64,000 nucleotides of DNA from Actinomadura sp. HBU206391 (GCF_014323665.1 NZ_JABVEB010000018.1:1-64000); one strand, 5' to 3'; shown: positions 51,759 through 59,793, counted from the first letter of the stretch. Notes: generated by a model from the letters alone, not told the origin. Numbers and translations: made by a program.

Positions 51759-52793
51759 TCAGAGCCAGTCCCGGCGTTTGAAGACGACCCACAGGCCGAC
51801 ACCGGTGACGATGAGGACGACCACGCTCGTGAGCACTCCCCACTCTTGGTCGAAGCCGGGGTACGGCACGTTCATGCCGTAGAAGCCGGTGACCGCCGTG
51901 GGCACCGCGATGATCGCGGCCCAGCTCGTGACCTTCTTCATCACCTCGTTGAGCCGGTTGCCCTGCAGCGCGATGCGGGTCTCCTGAATGGTCGTCACGA
52001 GGTCGCGCAGGCTCTCGGTCCACTCCGTCGCCCGCAGCACATGGTCGTAGACGTCCTGGTAGAAAGGCGCCATGGCCTCGGGGACGATGTCCAGATCCCG
52101 CCGCATCAGGGTGTTGACGATCTCTCGCATCGGCAGCACGACCCGCCGCAGCAGCACGAGACTCTTGCGCAACTGAAAGCTGTACCGCTGCATCGTGCGG
52201 TCGGGGGTCCGCTCGTCGAACAGCAGGTCCTCGAGGTCCTCCAGTTTGCCGTCCATGTCCTGCACGGCCGCGAAATGCCGGTCCACGACCATGTCCAGCA
52301 GCCCGTGCAGGAGATACGCGACGCCGTGCCCCGCGAGCCGCTGGTCCGCGTCCCACCGTCGGGTCAGCTCGTCGACGTCGAAGTCCGGATCCTGTCGTAC
52401 CGTCACCACGGCACGCTCGGTGACGAACGCCGACACCTCTGAGGTCAGCAGCCGGCCGCTGCCGCTGTCGAGCCGTACGTCGTAGGCGTTCAGGAACAGA
52501 TGGCCCGGATAGCGGTCCAGCTTGGCGCGCTCGTGCCGGCTGACGGCGTCCTCGATCGCCAGAGCCTCCAAGCCGAGTTCGTCGCTGACGGTGCGCAGCT
52601 CGTCCTGCTGGGGAGCGCACAGGTCCAGCCAGACCATCGTGTCGGACTCGTCGAGGTAGTCGCTGATCTGTGCCACCGGAAAGCCCTCCGCCTCCAGGCG
52701 CCCATCACGCCAGACCCTGGTCCGCGGCGGGTGCGTCCCGATCCGGTCGCTTGAGCGCGAGGTCGAGTGCTGGGGAGAAGAGGTCTCTTCCAT
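51759..52793 (-). CDS. CorA-type divalent metal transporter
   Basis: CorA family (2-TM-GxN) protein of 344 residues that transports magnesium or related metals. A long cytoplasmic alpha/beta and helical region (WLDLCAPQQDELRTVSDELG, AYLLHGLLDMVVDRHFAAVQ, QEtrIALQGNRLNEVMKKVT-type stalk helix) leads to the first membrane helix and the pore motif GFYGMNVPYPG, followed by the second helix (VLTSVVVLIVTGVGLWVVF) and a basic end KRRDWL. The pore GMN is intact. It is monocistronic and convergent with xylB. Confidence 0.9.
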   Translation of the reverse strand: MEETSSPQHSTSRSSDRIGTHPPRTRVWRDGRLEAEGFPVAQISDYLDESDTMVWLDLCAPQQDELRTVSDELGLEALAIEDAVSRHERAKLDRYPGHLFLNAYDVRLDSGSGRLLTSEVSAFVTERAVVTVRQDPDFDVDELTRRWDADQRLAGHGVAYLLHGLLDMVVDRHFAAVQDMDGKLEDLEDLLFDERTPDRTMQRYSFQLRKSLVLLRRVVLPMREIVNTLMRRDLDIVPEAMAPFYQDVYDHVLRATEWTESLRDLVTTIQETRIALQGNRLNEVMKKVTSWAAIIAVPTAVTGFYGMNVPYPGFDQEWGVLTSVVVLIVTGVGLWVVFKRRDWL

Positions 52794-52946
52794 GACCTTT
52801 GTTTACCGTGTCCGCCGGGCACGCGCGTTAGCGGGTCGGTGCGGCGGCGCGGGGAACCGTCGCACCATCGCGTCAGACCTACAAATGGGGGATTGTTCCC
52901 GGACATCGTGCCACCGGTTTCGCACCCCGGAACTTATGATCAAACC

Positions 52947-53495
52947 GTGGAATCCACTCCTTACGTGACGGGGCGGATTCACGCGACTTTTCATCAGGTG
53001 CTTTCCGACGGCCTGCGGCCCGACGCGGTCTCGGGCGCGTCGGGCGAACAGATCGATGAGATGGCCGCCGCGCAGGGCGTCAAGGTCCTGCCCGCCGCGT
53101 TGCGCCAGGTCTACCGCCTCATCGGAACCCGATCGGCGCTCTGGCTGGCCGGTAGTTCCTTCGGCACGGCACTGGACGGCGGTGCGGTGAAGTCCCACGC
53201 CCTCGCGACGCTGGACCGGCTGCCGAATCCGTTCGCCGACGCGCAGGGGATGTACGTCCTCGTCGTCCACCAGGCACAGACGTTCCACGTCATCGACGGA
53301 ACGGATCTGACGTCGGGGGATCCGCCGGTCTGGCTGATCGCGGCGGATGAGGCCGTCATCCGGGGATGGGACAGCGTCAGCGGGTGGTTCGCCGCGATGG
53401 CACCCGACGTGGCCCGCTATCGCGAGCGGCTGCAGCTCATGCGGCGGCACGGAAACCCGATCCCGCCGTGGGCCCGCCACCTGAATGCGCCGTGA
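52947..53495 (+). CDS. SUKH/SMI1-KNR4-like protein
   Basis: Protein of about 182 residues from the GTG at 52947; the frame is open to 52767 but the earlier part overlaps the CorA start region and looks non-coding. IDEMAAAQGVKVLPAALRQV, YRLIGTRSALWLAGSSFGTA, NPFADAQGMYVLVVHQ and WLIAADEAVIRGWDSVSGWF give the layout of SUKH (SMI1/KNR4) domains: an initial helix with LPxxLRxxY, then strands around hydrophobic readouts. In bacteria such proteins are often immunity proteins for polymorphic toxins, but no toxin gene adjoins. Assignment is by pattern and moderate. Confidence 0.55.
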   Translation: MESTPYVTGRIHATFHQVLSDGLRPDAVSGASGEQIDEMAAAQGVKVLPAALRQVYRLIGTRSALWLAGSSFGTALDGGAVKSHALATLDRLPNPFADAQGMYVLVVHQAQTFHVIDGTDLTSGDPPVWLIAADEAVIRGWDSVSGWFAAMAPDVARYRERLQLMRRHGNPIPPWARHLNAP

Positions 53496-53598
53496 GCCGA
53501 GACCCGTGAGTCGGGAGCCGAAGTCGAGTGCGTAGTGCGTTCGTGACCGGTGCGGTGTGTTCGGTGGCCCTTGGAGGGGCCATCGAACACACCGTTAT

Positions 53599-53817
53599 TC
53601 AGTGCCCGGTGTCGCTCAGCGCCTCGCCGGCCCGCCGCAGCGCGCGTGCGCGATCGTCGGTCACGCCGAGAGCACCGACGTGCGGCGCGCCGGATCCGAT
53701 GGACAGCAGAGTCCATGAGTAGAGCCGTGGGGGTTCCCAGGATGGTCGTGCGTGCACCGTGAGCCGCTCCTTGCCTATCGCGCCGTAAGGGATGAATCGG
53801 TGACTTGCAGTGAACAT
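53599..53817 (-). CDS. Small conserved-looking protein or gene fragment
   Basis: A frame of 72 residues from an ATG at 53817 (longer from 53850) reads like real coding sequence: FIPYGAIGKERLTVHARPSW, EPPRLYSWTLLSIGSGAPHV, GALGVTDDRARALRRAGEAL. I do not recognise a named family. Codon third positions are GC-rich. Its start overlaps the decayed TPR regulator on the other strand, so it may be a 5'-truncated gene. No function is assigned. Confidence 0.4.
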   Translation of the reverse strand: MFTASHRFIPYGAIGKERLTVHARPSWEPPRLYSWTLLSIGSGAPHVGALGVTDDRARALRRAGEALSDTGH

Positions 53818-54195
53818 TCCGAACGGGTCCACCGAGGAGGCCGACCCCACGAGACGTCGAGACGCCCTGAAGCTAGGCGTCGCGGTGTCGCGGGCCCCGA
53901 GCTACTTCGCCGGGCGCTGCGCGACGCCGCCGCCGAGGCGATGGAGTTCACCCGGCCGCATGGCTGTCGGAGCTGATGGCATGGCTCGCCCACTGCCTCG
54001 GGGAGGCATTGTCGGCAGAGGCGTGGGCGATCGACGCCTTCGCGCATGCCGACCACGCCGGTCACGACGAACTGTGCGCCTGGACCACCGATGCCATGGC
54101 GTCGATCGCGTTCTACACCGGCCGTCCAGCGAGCGCCGTCGCCGCCGCCCAGCGAGCGATCTGCAAAGCTCCTGCGCCCGCCCCGGCCGGCACTC
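53810..54195 (+). pseudogene. Decayed TPR-type regulator gene
   Basis: Fragments of one protein appear in three successive frames. Frame 1 from 53810: MNIPNGSTEEADPTRRRDAL then KLGVAVS. Frame 2: ELLRRALRDAAAEAMEFTRP, ending in a stop near 53974. Frame 3 from 53976: MAWLAHCLGEALSAEAWAID, FAHADHAGHDELCAWTTDAM, ASIAFYTGRPASAVAAAQRA. The order matches the middle and TPR-like C-terminal part of XRE/TPR regulators common in Streptosporangiales (remembered pattern), with frameshifts and an internal deletion. The helix-turn-helix part is missing. Confidence 0.65.
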
Positions 54196-54215
54196 GCCCT
54201 ACCACAGCGAAACGA

Positions 54216-54246
54216 TTGCGTACACTTCATGGCCAGGCTAGTGTAC
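54216..54246 (+). promoter_or_regulatory. TetR promoter with overlapping inverted repeat
   Basis: TTGCGT (54216-54221) and TAGTGT (54239-54244) are 17 bases apart. GTACAC (54220-54225) and GTGTAC (54241-54246) form an inverted repeat that overlaps both promoter boxes, a natural arrangement for TetR autorepression. Confidence 0.5.
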
Positions 54247-54277
54247 GAATCGGTTTCGTTTCGAACGAGGATGGCGG

Positions 54278-54871
54278 ATGTCGACTGTACGAGGGCGCGG
54301 TGAGGCACGGGAGGAAGCGATCCTGCTGGCCACGCTGGAGTTGCTGGCAGAGGTCGGCTACGACCAGATGACCATGGACGGGGTGGCCGCGCGCGCTCGG
54401 GCCAGCAAGGCCACGATCTACCGCAGGTGGCCCGGCAAGGCCGAACTCGTGGTGACGGCGATCAAGCGGCATGCCGGAGGCCGGGCGATGATGACGCCGC
54501 CCGACACCGGGGAACTGCGTCAGGATCTGCTGGCCGTGCTGCACGTCATGCGGACCGGGCTCGTCGGCCAGGACGCCTCGCTCATCCTCGGGCTGATGAT
54601 CGCGATGCGCCGCGATCCCGAACTGGCCCGTACGGTGCGGGCGCAGGTCGTCGACGACAAGGGCGAGGTTTTCGGTGAGGTCATCGCCCGAGCGGTCACG
54701 CGGGGGGACTTGCCGGTGACGGTCGACCACACGCTGTTCGTGGAGATCAGCTCCGCCATGTTGTTCGCACGGCTGTTCGTCACGGGGGAGCCGCTCGACG
54801 ACGACTTCATCGGTCATCTCGTCGATGCGGTGCTGCTTCCCCTGCTCGACCATCAGGCACGTAAGCGATGA
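54278..54871 (+). CDS. TetR-family regulator
   Basis: TetR/AcrR regulator of 197 residues. The helix-turn-helix is ILLATLELLAEVGYDQMTMD followed by GVAARARASKATIYRRWPGK, with AELVVTAIKRH after it. The C-terminal ligand domain is of the TetR_C group seen with IYRRWPGK proteins (LVGQDASLILGLMIAMRRDP, FVEISSAMLFARLFVTGEPL). The ATG at 54278 follows GAGG at seven bases; an ATG at 54271 is out of frame. The small membrane protein nine bases downstream is the probable regulated partner, though TetR ligands of this type are mostly unknown. Confidence 0.92.
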   Translation: MSTVRGRGEAREEAILLATLELLAEVGYDQMTMDGVAARARASKATIYRRWPGKAELVVTAIKRHAGGRAMMTPPDTGELRQDLLAVLHVMRTGLVGQDASLILGLMIAMRRDPELARTVRAQVVDDKGEVFGEVIARAVTRGDLPVTVDHTLFVEISSAMLFARLFVTGEPLDDDFIGHLVDAVLLPLLDHQARKR

Positions 54872-54880
54872 GGAGCTCTC

Positions 54881-55174
54881 ATGTGGCCGGCGATCATTCT
54901 CGGCTTTCTCGGCGGAGTAGTCGGCGGGAACGCGTTCCCGCACTTCGTGCACGGCATCACCAGGAAGCGGTATCCGAATCTGACCGGTAACGGGCCCGTC
55001 CCGAACCTCATCGGCGGCTGGGCCGGATTGGTGATCGCGGCACTGCTGCTGTACCGGGCACAGGGCGATCGGGATCCCGCGTGGTCCTTCGGCTCCGCCG
55101 CCCTTGGTGTTCTCCTCATCGGTCTGTTCCACGCGGGCCCGGGCGCCTTCGGACGACGCGAGCCGTCCCGGTAG
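54881..55174 (+). CDS. Small multi-pass membrane protein
   Basis: Integral membrane protein of 97 residues with three hydrophobic segments: MWPAIILGFLGGVVGGNAFP, LIGGWAGLVIAALLLYRA and SAALGVLLIGLFHAGPG. A short hydrophilic loop FVHGITRKRYPNLTGNGPVP lies between the first two. The family is not named to my knowledge but small proteins of this type commonly follow TetR genes. It starts 9 bp after the TetR stop and is surely co-transcribed. A role in transport or membrane stress is guesswork. Confidence 0.75.
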   Translation: MWPAIILGFLGGVVGGNAFPHFVHGITRKRYPNLTGNGPVPNLIGGWAGLVIAALLLYRAQGDRDPAWSFGSAALGVLLIGLFHAGPGAFGRREPSR

Positions 55175-55330
55175 CCGCTTGCGGCGGCGTGGATGCCCCA
55201 CGCGACGAGGACGTGGACACCTCTTCCCATGGACTCGGGCAGCGCCACCGCCGCCCATGCGGGAAAATCGCAGTGAAAGGGGGATGGGGACAACGGGTCC
55301 GACCCACGGACATCGTGCCCCTGACTGCCC

Positions 55331-55909
55331 ATGGACATCACAGTTCGGCTCACGCAGCGGCCGGAGGCCGACGAACTGCTCGGCCGCAGCCAGCTGGCCG
55401 CGTTGGTCGGCATGCTGCTCGACCAGCAGATCCCGATGGAGTGGGCGTTCTCCGGCCCCTACACCATCGCGCAGCGCCTGGGCCGTGACGATCTGGACGC
55501 CCACGAGATCGCCGGCTACGACCCGGACGGGTTCGCCGCGCTGCTGTCGGACAAGCCCGCCGTGCACCGCTATCCGGGGTCCATGGCCAAGCGGGTGCAG
55601 CAGCTCTGCCAGTACCTGGTCGAGCACTATGACGGCGACGCGTCCGCGGTGTGGCACGAGGCCGGAAGCGGCAAGGAACTGCTCAAGCGGCTGAACGACC
55701 TCCCCGGCTTCGGCAGGCAGAAGGCCCAGATCTTCCTCGCGCTGCTGGGCAAGCAGTTCGGCGTGACGCCCGAAGGCTGGCGTGAGGCCGCGGGCGCCTA
55801 TGGCGAGGAGGGCTCGCACCGCTCGATCGCCGACATCACCGACCCCGAATCGCTGGAAAAGGTCCGAGCCTTCAAGCAGGCGGCCAAACAGGCCGCCAAG
55901 AAGTCCTGA
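55331..55909 (+). CDS. HhH-GPD base excision repair protein
   Basis: DNA-glycosylase-fold protein of 192 residues. AALVGMLLDQQIPMEWAFSG opens the helical core, and LNDLPGFGRQKAQIFLALLG is the helix-hairpin-helix with the GFGxxKA turn. The catalytic Asp of the GPD motif is not obvious after the hairpin (LGKQFGVTPEGWREAAG), as in the small actinobacterial HhH-GPD proteins. It probably recognises damaged bases. The C-terminus is Lys/Ala-rich (FKQAAKQAAKKS). It precedes palindromic repeat locus 3. Confidence 0.82.
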   Translation: MDITVRLTQRPEADELLGRSQLAALVGMLLDQQIPMEWAFSGPYTIAQRLGRDDLDAHEIAGYDPDGFAALLSDKPAVHRYPGSMAKRVQQLCQYLVEHYDGDASAVWHEAGSGKELLKRLNDLPGFGRQKAQIFLALLGKQFGVTPEGWREAAGAYGEEGSHRSIADITDPESLEKVRAFKQAAKQAAKKS

Positions 55910-55955
55910 CCGACCGGCCGTACAACACGCGGATGCCGTCGCCGCCGCGAACAAC

Positions 55956-56004
55956 TGCATGATCACGGCGGGGACGTGGGCGCCTGCCCTTCCGTGATCA
56001 TGCA
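55956..56004. repeat. Palindromic repeat locus 3 (two copies)
   Basis: TGCATGATCACGGC at 55956-55969, preceded by CGCGAACAAC and followed by GGGG, faces CCGTGATCATGCA at 55992-56004. The arms can pair over 13 bases. The locus lies in the gap between the convergent HhH-GPD and MFS genes, where it could act as a bidirectional terminator. Confidence 0.9.
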
Positions 56005-56017
56005 ATTCTTCGTCATC

Positions 56018-57223
56018 TCACGCGGCGTGGGCCTCGGTCTTGGCCGTCGCCGGTTCGGCGGGGCGTAGTAGGTGGCGGCCGAGGAGGCACAGGCCGAGGG
56101 CGAGCACTCCGCCGATGCCCGCTGGGGCGAACGCGCCCGAGACCCCCGCGAGATCGCTGGAGACCCCCGCGACGGCCGCGCCGATGGCTGCACCGCCCCC
56201 CATGGCGGCGACGATCCACGCGAACGCCTCGGTGACCGTGCCGCGCGGCGCGAGATAGTCGACGATGCCGAAGCTGCAGGCCAGCACGGGAGCCAGGAAG
56301 ATACCGCTGACGAACGCGAAGGCCACCATCAGCGGCAGTGCCGGTGCGATCATGAGCGGCAGGTAACCCAGGGCGAGCCCGGTCATCAGCAGGGGCAGCC
56401 GGCGGTTCGCCGGGCCGGTCCTCGGCCGGGCGCCGTAGACCAGGCCACCGACCAGGGCGCCGCCCGCGTTCACCGCGAGCAGCAGGCCCGACACCGTCTC
56501 CGACCCGTGGCGGTCGGCGTAGGCGACCACGGCCACGCTCAGCACGCCCAGGGCCACCCCGACCGCCGAGAGGGCGAGGAGCAGCAGCCGCAGCCCGGCG
56601 GAGCGCAAGGGCCCGGCCCAGTCGGCCGCCCTCGGCTGGGCACGCCAGGCGCGCGACGGCCGGGCCGAGGCGACCACCAGCGTTCCGGCCACCCCGAGCG
56701 CCCCGGTGAGCAGCACGGCCGCCTCCGGCGAGAACGCCGCCGCGGCCACCACGAGCAGCGGACCCGTGGTGAAGATGATCTCCTGTGCGGCGGCGTCGAG
56801 GGCGTACGCCGCCTGGACCTGCTCGGGACCGGGCAGGATGTCCGGCCACAGGGCACGCAGCCCGGGTTCGAGCGGCGGGGTCGCGAACCCGGCCAGCACC
56901 ACGGCGCCGATCGCGACGGGCAGCGGGTCGATGCCCACGACGGCGAACAGCGTGAACCCCGCCGCCGCGAGCAGCGCACCGCTCAGCAGGACCCGGGTCT
57001 GACCGAGCCGGTCCATGGCCCGGCCGAGCACCGGCTGCCCGGCCGCGGCGGAGAGGCCGTGGAGGGCCGCCAGCGCTCCGGCCAGGGAGTATCCGCCGCC
57101 CTCGGCCCGGGTGAACAGCACGACGACGAGCGCGCCCATGCCGGTCGGCAGCCGCCCGAGCAGGGTGCCGCTGAGGAGCCGAGCGGCGTACGGCGTCCGC
57201 AGGAACTCCACATAGCCCCGCAT
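56018..57223 (-). CDS. MFS transporter
   Basis: Major facilitator of 401 residues with about 12 hydrophobic segments. MRGYVEFLRTPYAARLLSGT begins the protein, GRLPTGMGALVVVLFTRAEG and GQPVLGRAMDRLGQTRVLLS form the loop 2-3 signature (DRxGxRxxL type), and VSGIFLAPVLACSFGIVDYL and FAWIVAAMGGGAAIGAAVAG lie in the second half. The pattern fits the Bcr/MDR-like efflux group of actinomycetes. It is divergent from a LacI-type regulator across a short region with two direct repeats, which suggests control by that regulator and perhaps sugar transport. Substrate unknown. Confidence 0.85.
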   Translation of the reverse strand: MRGYVEFLRTPYAARLLSGTLLGRLPTGMGALVVVLFTRAEGGGYSLAGALAALHGLSAAAGQPVLGRAMDRLGQTRVLLSGALLAAAGFTLFAVVGIDPLPVAIGAVVLAGFATPPLEPGLRALWPDILPGPEQVQAAYALDAAAQEIIFTTGPLLVVAAAAFSPEAAVLLTGALGVAGTLVVASARPSRAWRAQPRAADWAGPLRSAGLRLLLLALSAVGVALGVLSVAVVAYADRHGSETVSGLLLAVNAGGALVGGLVYGARPRTGPANRRLPLLMTGLALGYLPLMIAPALPLMVAFAFVSGIFLAPVLACSFGIVDYLAPRGTVTEAFAWIVAAMGGGAAIGAAVAGVSSDLAGVSGAFAPAGIGGVLALGLCLLGRHLLRPAEPATAKTEAHAA

Positions 57224-57234
57224 CCGACCTCCAA

Positions 57235-57270
57235 GTCATACGTATTACTTACGCAGTCATACGTATCACT
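57235..57270. promoter_or_regulatory. Direct repeat operators between MFS and LacI genes
   Basis: GTCATACGTATTACT (57235-57249) and GTCATACGTATCACT (57256-57270) differ at one base and are spaced 21 bp, two helical turns. Each holds the palindrome ATACGTAT. They are the probable binding sites of the LacI-type protein encoded just downstream, covering both divergent promoters. Confidence 0.65.
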
Positions 57271-57321
57271 AAAGTGGGTCGGAGCTCTAGTCTGAGTCCC
57301 GGCGAGATGGAGGATGATGCC

Positions 57322-58320
57322 GTGCCCAAGAGCGGGCGACCGACCAGCAAGGACGTGGCGCAGGCCGCCGGCGTCTCGCAGTCGACGGTGTCGATCGTGC
57401 TGGCCGGCAAGGCCGCGGGGCGGATCTCGGACGGCACCGCGCAGGCCGTACGGGAGGCGGCGGACCGGCTCGGCTACCGGCCGAATCTGGCCGCGCGAAG
57501 CCTGCGACTGGGCCAGACCAGGACGGTGCTCCTCGTCGTACCCACCCTGTCCAGCCTGTTCTTCGGGGCGGTCTACACCGGTGCCGCTCGCGTCGCCGCC
57601 GAGCACGGTTTCGGAGTGGTGGTGTACCCATGGCCCGACGTCGCCGGCCCGGCGGAGAATCCTTTCGCCGCGGCACATGAGGCGATCGACGGGATCCTGG
57701 CGTCGTCGATGGCCGTCGACGTCCTCGACGGGCTCGATCCGCTCCCTCGGGTGATGCTGGACAGCGACCCGGAAGGTGAGGCCCCCACGGTCAACTTCGA
57801 CGTGGCCGAGGGAATGCGGGCCGTCGCCGGGCACCTGGCCGCGCTCGGGCACCGCCGGATCGGCCACGTGGCGGCGGCGGTGGACGCGTGGACCTTCCGG
57901 GCCAGGGCCGAAGTGCTCTCGGCGGCGGTGCGCGACCTGCCCGGCGGTGAACTCCTGCGCGACCATACCGAGATCGAGATCAGTGCGGCCCGCACGGCGG
58001 CCGGCCGGCTGCTCGACCGGCCCGATCGCCCGACGGCGCTGGTCTGTGACGACGACCTGATCGCCGCGGGCGCCTGCAAGGCGGCGCGCGGGCGCGGCCT
58101 CGACGTGCCCGCCGACGTGTCCGTCACCGGCTTCGACGACATGCTGATCGCGGCGGCGGTCGAGCCCGAGCTGACCACCGTACGGCTGCCGGCCGAGGAA
58201 CTCGGCGCCCGGGGGATGGCCGCCCTGCTGGAGCTTCTGGACGGCCGCCGGCCGGGTTCGGTGTCCCTTCCCGGCCGGCTCGTCATCCGCGCCTCCACGG
58301 CCGCCGCCCCGCGCGGCTAG
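57322..58320 (+). CDS. LacI-family regulator
   Basis: LacI/GalR regulator of 332 residues. The GTG at 57322 is preferred because TGGAGG lies eight bases before it and the helix-turn-helix begins soon after: GRPTSKDVAQAAGVSQSTVS, then AADRLGYRPNLAARSLRLGQ. The sensor domain shows TVLLVVPTLSSLFFGAVYTG, GHRRIGHVAAAVDAWTFRA, TALVCDDDLIAAGACKAARG and SVTGFDDMLIAAAVEPELTT. It is divergent from the MFS gene, its likely target, with two direct-repeat operators between them. The inducer is unknown. Confidence 0.92.
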   Translation: MPKSGRPTSKDVAQAAGVSQSTVSIVLAGKAAGRISDGTAQAVREAADRLGYRPNLAARSLRLGQTRTVLLVVPTLSSLFFGAVYTGAARVAAEHGFGVVVYPWPDVAGPAENPFAAAHEAIDGILASSMAVDVLDGLDPLPRVMLDSDPEGEAPTVNFDVAEGMRAVAGHLAALGHRRIGHVAAAVDAWTFRARAEVLSAAVRDLPGGELLRDHTEIEISAARTAAGRLLDRPDRPTALVCDDDLIAAGACKAARGRGLDVPADVSVTGFDDMLIAAAVEPELTTVRLPAEELGARGMAALLELLDGRRPGSVSLPGRLVIRASTAAAPRG

Positions 58321-58342
58321 TCACAGAGTTTGCGGCCCTCCG

Positions 58343-58394
58343 ATCTCGATCAAGGACCGCGGTACCTGGAGGTGCTCCGATCCTTGATCGAGAT
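58343..58394. terminator. 14-bp perfect inverted repeat between convergent genes
   Basis: ATCTCGATCAAGGA (58343-58356) and TCCTTGATCGAGAT (58381-58394) are exact reverse complements around a 24-base loop, in the 87-bp gap between the convergent LacI and membrane-protein genes. It is well placed as a bidirectional terminator. Confidence 0.55.
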
Positions 58395-58407
58395 GAGGTC
58401 GGCCGTC

Positions 58408-59085
58408 TCATCGCGGCGTGCGAATGGGCGGGTGAGAGTCGCTCATGATGGGTTCGCAGGGCCGTACGGGACCACGGGCGAGGTATGCGTTCGTGGAGAA
58501 CGCGAAGGCGCGGTTCCGAAAACGCAGGTCGCGGTCGTAGTTCATGGTCCACACCAGCGTCTGCCCGGGCCCGATGCGGTCCGGGTGGATGTAGAACGTC
58601 AGGTCCCCGAGCCTGACCCGTCCGGGGTGGGGCGGGAAGGGGTTGCGGTGGTCCACCACGAGGGGCTGGGGGCCGTCGACCAGTGCGGCGCGAGGTTCGG
58701 TGCACCGCGCGTCTCGGGGCAGATAGGTGACCACCGCGCGCACCCCCATGGCGTTGAGCCTGCGCTGGAGCGCGGCCGAGTCGGTGAACTCGCGCAGTGT
58801 GACCTTGATCTTGCCATCGGGCAGCCGCTCCACCGCGTACGCCTGGTCGGAGTGGCCCCCGCCGAGCACGGCGGGAGCGATCAAGGCGGCCATGGCGGCA
58901 CCGGCGACGCCCACGGCGGCCAGCACGTAGCGTCTCCCGTGAGACAGAGCCGGTCGGCGGGTGCGCGCGCTTTCGGAGCGGGCATGGGCGGTCAGCCGGG
59001 CCCGGGCCTGCGTGACCGATGCCGGTGTGGTGTCCGGCCGGCTGTCGCGGTGGTCCCTCAGCATCTGCATCTCGTTCATCGTCAC
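58408..59085 (-). CDS. Membrane partner of the ECF sigma factor
   Basis: Protein of 225 residues encoded with the ECF sigma gene, overlapping it by 4 bp. It begins MNEMQMLRDHRDSRPDTTPA, a pattern of CU044_5270-family proteins that accompany actinomycete sigma factors. One hydrophobic segment (YVLAAVGVAGAAMAALIAPA) anchors it; the outer part is beta-rich (VERLPDGKIKVTLREFTDSA, ALQRRLNAMGVRAVVTYLP, FYIHPDRIGPGQTLVWTM). There is no zinc-binding HxxxCxxC of ordinary anti-sigma factors. It may hold the sigma factor inactive or relay a signal; that is inferred from position. Confidence 0.75.
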   Translation of the reverse strand: MTMNEMQMLRDHRDSRPDTTPASVTQARARLTAHARSESARTRRPALSHGRRYVLAAVGVAGAAMAALIAPAVLGGGHSDQAYAVERLPDGKIKVTLREFTDSAALQRRLNAMGVRAVVTYLPRDARCTEPRAALVDGPQPLVVDHRNPFPPHPGRVRLGDLTFYIHPDRIGPGQTLVWTMNYDRDLRFRNRAFAFSTNAYLARGPVRPCEPIMSDSHPPIRTPR

Positions 59086-59690
59086 TCCGTGTCTCCTGGG
59101 ACGAGGGGATCATGGCCGAGGCCCCGGCGCAGTTGCCGCCGCGCCCGGTTGAGCCGCGAACCGACGGTTCCGGCCGGGATGCCGAGCGCGAGCGCGACCT
59201 CCTCGTAGCTCAGCTCGCCGTAGGCGACCAGTAGCAGGACATCGCGGTCGCCGGCCGACAGCCTCGCCAGCGCCGCCGCGAGACGGGGCTGCATCTGCTG
59301 GGCGCTGACCTGGTCGGCGACCCGTTCGGCATGGCCACCGTCGGTCTCGACGGGCGTGCGTTCGAGGGTCCGGTACGCCCGCATCTCGGTGCGGCGGTGT
59401 CGCCGGACCAGGTTGGTGGCGATGCCGTACAGCCAGGCGCGGGCGCAAGGCCGTGCGGCGTCGTAACGATGCCGCTGTGCGAAGGCGGTGAGGAACGTCT
59501 CTGCGGCGACATCGTCGGCCGGGCCGCCGCCCAGCCGGGAGGCGACATACCGCCGGATCTCCGAGAAGTACCGGTCGAAGATCGCCGCAAATCGCTCGGG
59601 GTCATCGTGGGACAGGGCAATCAGGGCGGCGTCGCTCGGTTCGGGAAGATCTTCTACGTGGGGGTCCGGGGGAGGGAGGGTGACGGTCAT
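59082..59690 (-). CDS. ECF RNA polymerase sigma factor
   Basis: Sigma-70 family ECF factor of 202 residues. Region 2 spans FAAIFDRYFSEIRRYVASRL, DDVAAETFLTAFAQRHRYD and ARAWLYGIATNLVRRHRR (core binding and -10 recognition). Region 4 spans LAAALARLSAGDRDVLLLVA, YGELSYEEVALALGIPAGTV and GSRLNRARRQLRRGL (-35 recognition). The stop overlaps the start of the membrane partner. A 104-bp gap upstream may hold an autoregulated promoter. Its stimulus is not known. Confidence 0.93.
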   Translation of the reverse strand: MTVTLPPPDPHVEDLPEPSDAALIALSHDDPERFAAIFDRYFSEIRRYVASRLGGGPADDVAAETFLTAFAQRHRYDAARPCARAWLYGIATNLVRRHRRTEMRAYRTLERTPVETDGGHAERVADQVSAQQMQPRLAAALARLSAGDRDVLLLVAYGELSYEEVALALGIPAGTVGSRLNRARRQLRRGLGHDPLVPGDTE

Positions 59691-59793
59691 ACATCCGCGG
59701 CCTTCCGTGTCATGGCGTGAACACCCGTTATTGCCCGGCCGTCCCGACCTTCTTCACGCGAAGTCCCTCAGGAGGCGGAGGGCCGGCGGAGGC

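Noticed and set aside
52767-52946. Longer N-terminus for the SUKH-like protein
   Set aside because: It would overlap the CorA start and is Arg/Pro/Cys-rich without helices; the GTG at 52947 fits the domain start.
54227-56005. 592-codon minus-strand frame across TetR and HhH-GPD genes
   Set aside because: Composition is His/Arg/Gln-rich shadow and both plus-strand genes have clear family motifs.
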